A stretch of DNA of 64,000 nt from positions 34,468,050-34,532,049 of the forward strand of contig NC_052354.1 of assembly GCF_009727055.1 (NCBI RefSeq). The letters are read 5' to 3'. This DNA is from Benincasa hispida (taxonomy: Eukaryota > Streptophyta > Magnoliopsida > Cucurbitales > Cucurbitaceae). Positions within the stretch are counted from its first letter, which is position 1, and every line of letters starts with the position of its first letter. The notes beneath the pieces are model-generated. The model worked only from the letters and a program-made list of their open reading frames with translations, had not been told where the DNA came from and did not search any database. The translations under genes were made by a program, and so were the position numbers. Positions 61,931-64,000 of this stretch are shown here, piece by piece.

Positions 61931-62355
61931 TTGAAAAGAGAGCAGAAAAGGAAAATCAAGGTAAATCAGATTTACTTGTAATTGAAACATTTTTAGTGGA
62001 AAATTCTCACTTAACCTGGATATTAGATTCAGGCGCTATTAACCATGTTTGCACTTTTCTACATAAAACTAGTTCTTGGACTCAACTCTCAGAAGATGAA
62101 ATGACTTTCAAAGTAGGAACAGGAGAAGTAATGTTAGCTGAAGCAGTGGGAGTCATCAAGTTATATTTTGGAGAATCTTTCATTTTGTTAAAGAATGTAT
62201 ATTATGTATCCAAAATGAAAAGAACCTTGATCTCCATATCTTGTCTAGCAGAAGATATGTATAAAGTATCTTTTGAAATCAATGAAGTGTTCGTTTTTTC
62301 AAAAGGTGTTCATATATGTTCTGCTAGACTAGAAAATAACTTGTATATATTAGAA
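61931..62355 (+). pseudogene. Copia protease region of element P (truncated)
   Basis: Open frame through KRAEKENQGKSDLLVIETFL and the protease WILDSGAINHVCTF (DSG intact) to VHICSARLENNLYIL. At 62355 it breaks into T-rich DNA. GAG-pre-integrase, integrase, RT and RNase H are absent from the window. Closely similar to element C protease. Confidence 0.87.
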
Positions 62356-62839
62356 TTTTTTTTTAAAATAATGTTTTTTTTAATAAATAATAACAAAAAT
62401 ATGGTTGGGGGGGAAGTAATTTAGAAAATAGATGTTTTGGGAAAGTATTGACAGATTTAGGGTAGTGAAATCGTGTACTTGGTACAAGATTTCCATGTGG
62501 CATACTCGTGTACCGATTACACGAGTACCATTTAATCTAGTCAGCTGACGTGGTCAGCTGACTGGTTGACCGGGGTACACGAGTTCGCTTGTAATTTTTT
62601 CTTTTTTTTTCTAAAAGTTAATTGTTAAAACTTAATTCCTTCATTGTTGCTTATAATTTTTTTTAAATGTTAAACTTAATTCTTTTATTATTAAACTTAA
62701 TTATATATTTAATCTACAATGAAAACATCTGGCACTCATATTTAAAAAAAAATACCATGATATTAAATAATATTTACAATTAGTTCTTTTGAGATTTACA
62801 ATTTGAAAATGATACAATATGGGATTTAAAAACGACCCC
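62356..62839. other. Palindrome-rich DNA between copia P and the PMD pseudogene
   Basis: T-rich start, then a cluster of inverted repeats: a perfect 10-bp stem tactcgtgta/tacacgagta with 5-nt loop (62503-62527), two copies of the palindrome GTCAGCTGAC (62540-62549, 62553-62562), and a further TACACGAGT (62576-62584). This could be the terminal part of a DNA transposon that carries the PMD gene (MULE-like). No terminal repeat or target duplication can be tested in this window. Confidence 0.5.
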
Positions 62840-64000
62840 CCTGGCCCTTACTCCTCATAGGGGTTGTCTTCGTGTCCCTCTAAATTAAGTTCACCCCGTT
62901 GTTGCTGTCGTCTACAAAGAATACATCATCGATCGGTGTCAGCAACATTGAGTCGTCTTGTTTGTTGAATAATACTTTCTACGTTCATCATTGTTTAATT
63001 ACACATTGAACCCAATTCTGGAAGGTTGTTCTACATTGAATATTGTTGAACTTCACGGATAAAATTATTCTGTAGAATAAAAAAAATATTAAACAATATT
63101 CATATTATATATATGGAAAATGTATGATTTGAAATATCTTACCATGCAGTAATAGTAAGCACCGTCTGGTAAGATAAATCGCCTCGTGATCGAATTGTAC
63201 CAGGGAAGTAGTCGTCTGATACAGCTGGCCCATCTGTTAATTCTCCCTGTGCACAACGATCACGTCATCCATGTCAGTAGGATAAATAATCCGCATGGAT
63301 TCGACGCCAGTCTTGGTCGTGCTTACCTCTTAAATCGATCTGGTGTAGTTTTGGGAGTGTATAGGACGACGAAGGTATCGTTTGTCGCATCCCGAACTGT
63401 CTCAGCACACGATTTGGATGATGCCACTCTACTATATGGAAGCATATAAAAGGGCTAACAATCAACCAGATGTCTTCACCACCATGACAATAATCAGGTA
63501 AGGATGACCAAATCTGTGAGTATGGCGTCCAAATAACCTGACAAAAAAACCTGACAAAAAAAAATAATAAGTATACATATAAAATTTTTTAAATATTCAT
63601 TTATATACATATTTACTACCTGATTGGGCGTCAGCATGTCGAATGTTTTCCTGTACACGAGCAACATATTTGCTGAGTGTTCAGAGGTAACTAATACACC
63701 AATCCATCTAAAATTATAAAAAAATACAATTAATTTATATTCTTACATAAAATAGTAAGGAAATAAATATATAAATAAAATAATACCTGACACTACATGG
63801 CTGATGATCTAAGGCCTATAGTTGGACTTGTGGTGCTACGATTGGAAATCGATTATAAGCCTACACTTGTAATTGTATTAGTGGCCCCGCTATTTCCAAC
63901 GCTTGTGCATTGAAAGCCCGATAAAGTTCTCTATACAGTCATACAAGACATACACCACCCCACGAGTACGTATCAGCGTGCTTGAAATCAGACAATAATG
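62840..64000 (-). pseudogene. Plant mobile domain (PMD / MAIN-like) gene, broken, continues past window
   Basis: Minus-strand gene with introns, like the PMD proteins (MAIN family, also annotated as phosphatase 7 long form homologues). Exons by GT-AG sites: 63787-64000, 63620-63707, 63143-63537, and about 62840-63069. Matching segments: NAQALEIAGPLIQLQV and YNRFPIVAPQ (exon 1); WIGVLVTSEHSANMLLVYRK (exon 2); VIWTPYSQIWSSLPDY, ICFHIVEWHHPNRVLRQFGM and LPKLHQIDLRGKHDQDWRRI (exon 3). Several tryptophan positions read TGA or TAG, and exon 4 has more stops. PMDs occur both in host silencing factors and inside transposons; which this copy came from is open. Confidence 0.82.

Overview
The window is plant nuclear DNA, AT-rich, and made almost entirely of decayed, nested LTR retrotransposons. 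The gag-pol and envelope-like remnants resemble the high-copy Ty1/copia, Ty3/gypsy and sirevirus-like families of cucurbits (cucumber/melon group). I infer Cucurbitaceae with moderate confidence, from family recognition by eye only. I see no intact host gene, rRNA gene, tRNA gene or CRISPR array. The only non-retroelement gene is a broken plant-mobile-domain (PMD/MAIN-like) gene at the right edge.

Layout. 1-2512: 3' end of a minus-strand Ty3/gypsy chromovirus (X), with a 256-bp foreign-looking insert in its integrase. 2515-3032 and 15666-16260: two halves of an envelope-like gene, split by copia element A (3033-15660), whose insertion is marked by a GAGGC target duplication; A carries a second, minus-strand copia, B (5470-9958), in its leader. 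16567-18560: LTR of the envelope-like element, interrupted by copia LTR F. 18561-19831: unclassified AT-rich DNA. 19832-47015: an old Athila/Tat-type gypsy element G with both LTRs, a tRNA-Asp-type PBS, gag and protease but no RT or integrase. G is split by copia C, which is itself split by the youngest copia, D (23782-33643, target duplication AAATA), and by plus-strand copia remnants I and J. 47016-53198: head-to-head copia LTRs K and M. M contains a solo-LTR-like element N, and N contains a hAT-type MITE. 53199-57239: minus-strand gypsy O. 57240-62355: copia P (LTR, leader, gag, protease), truncated. 62356-64000: palindrome-rich DNA and the PMD pseudogene.

The elements do not work together as a system. 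The record is one of successive insertion followed by decay. By eye the two LTRs of D agree at about 92% near their U5 ends and those of G at about 86% at their U3 ends, which fits the nesting order G, then C, then D. Several deletion junctions carry templated filler DNA: a 33-bp perfect snap-back repeat in P gag, a 41-bp copied segment in C, and a 15-bp copied segment at the C/I junction. B and D share nearly the same gag deletion, and G keeps an open frame through the place where RT and integrase should be. Both observations suggest non-autonomous lineages.
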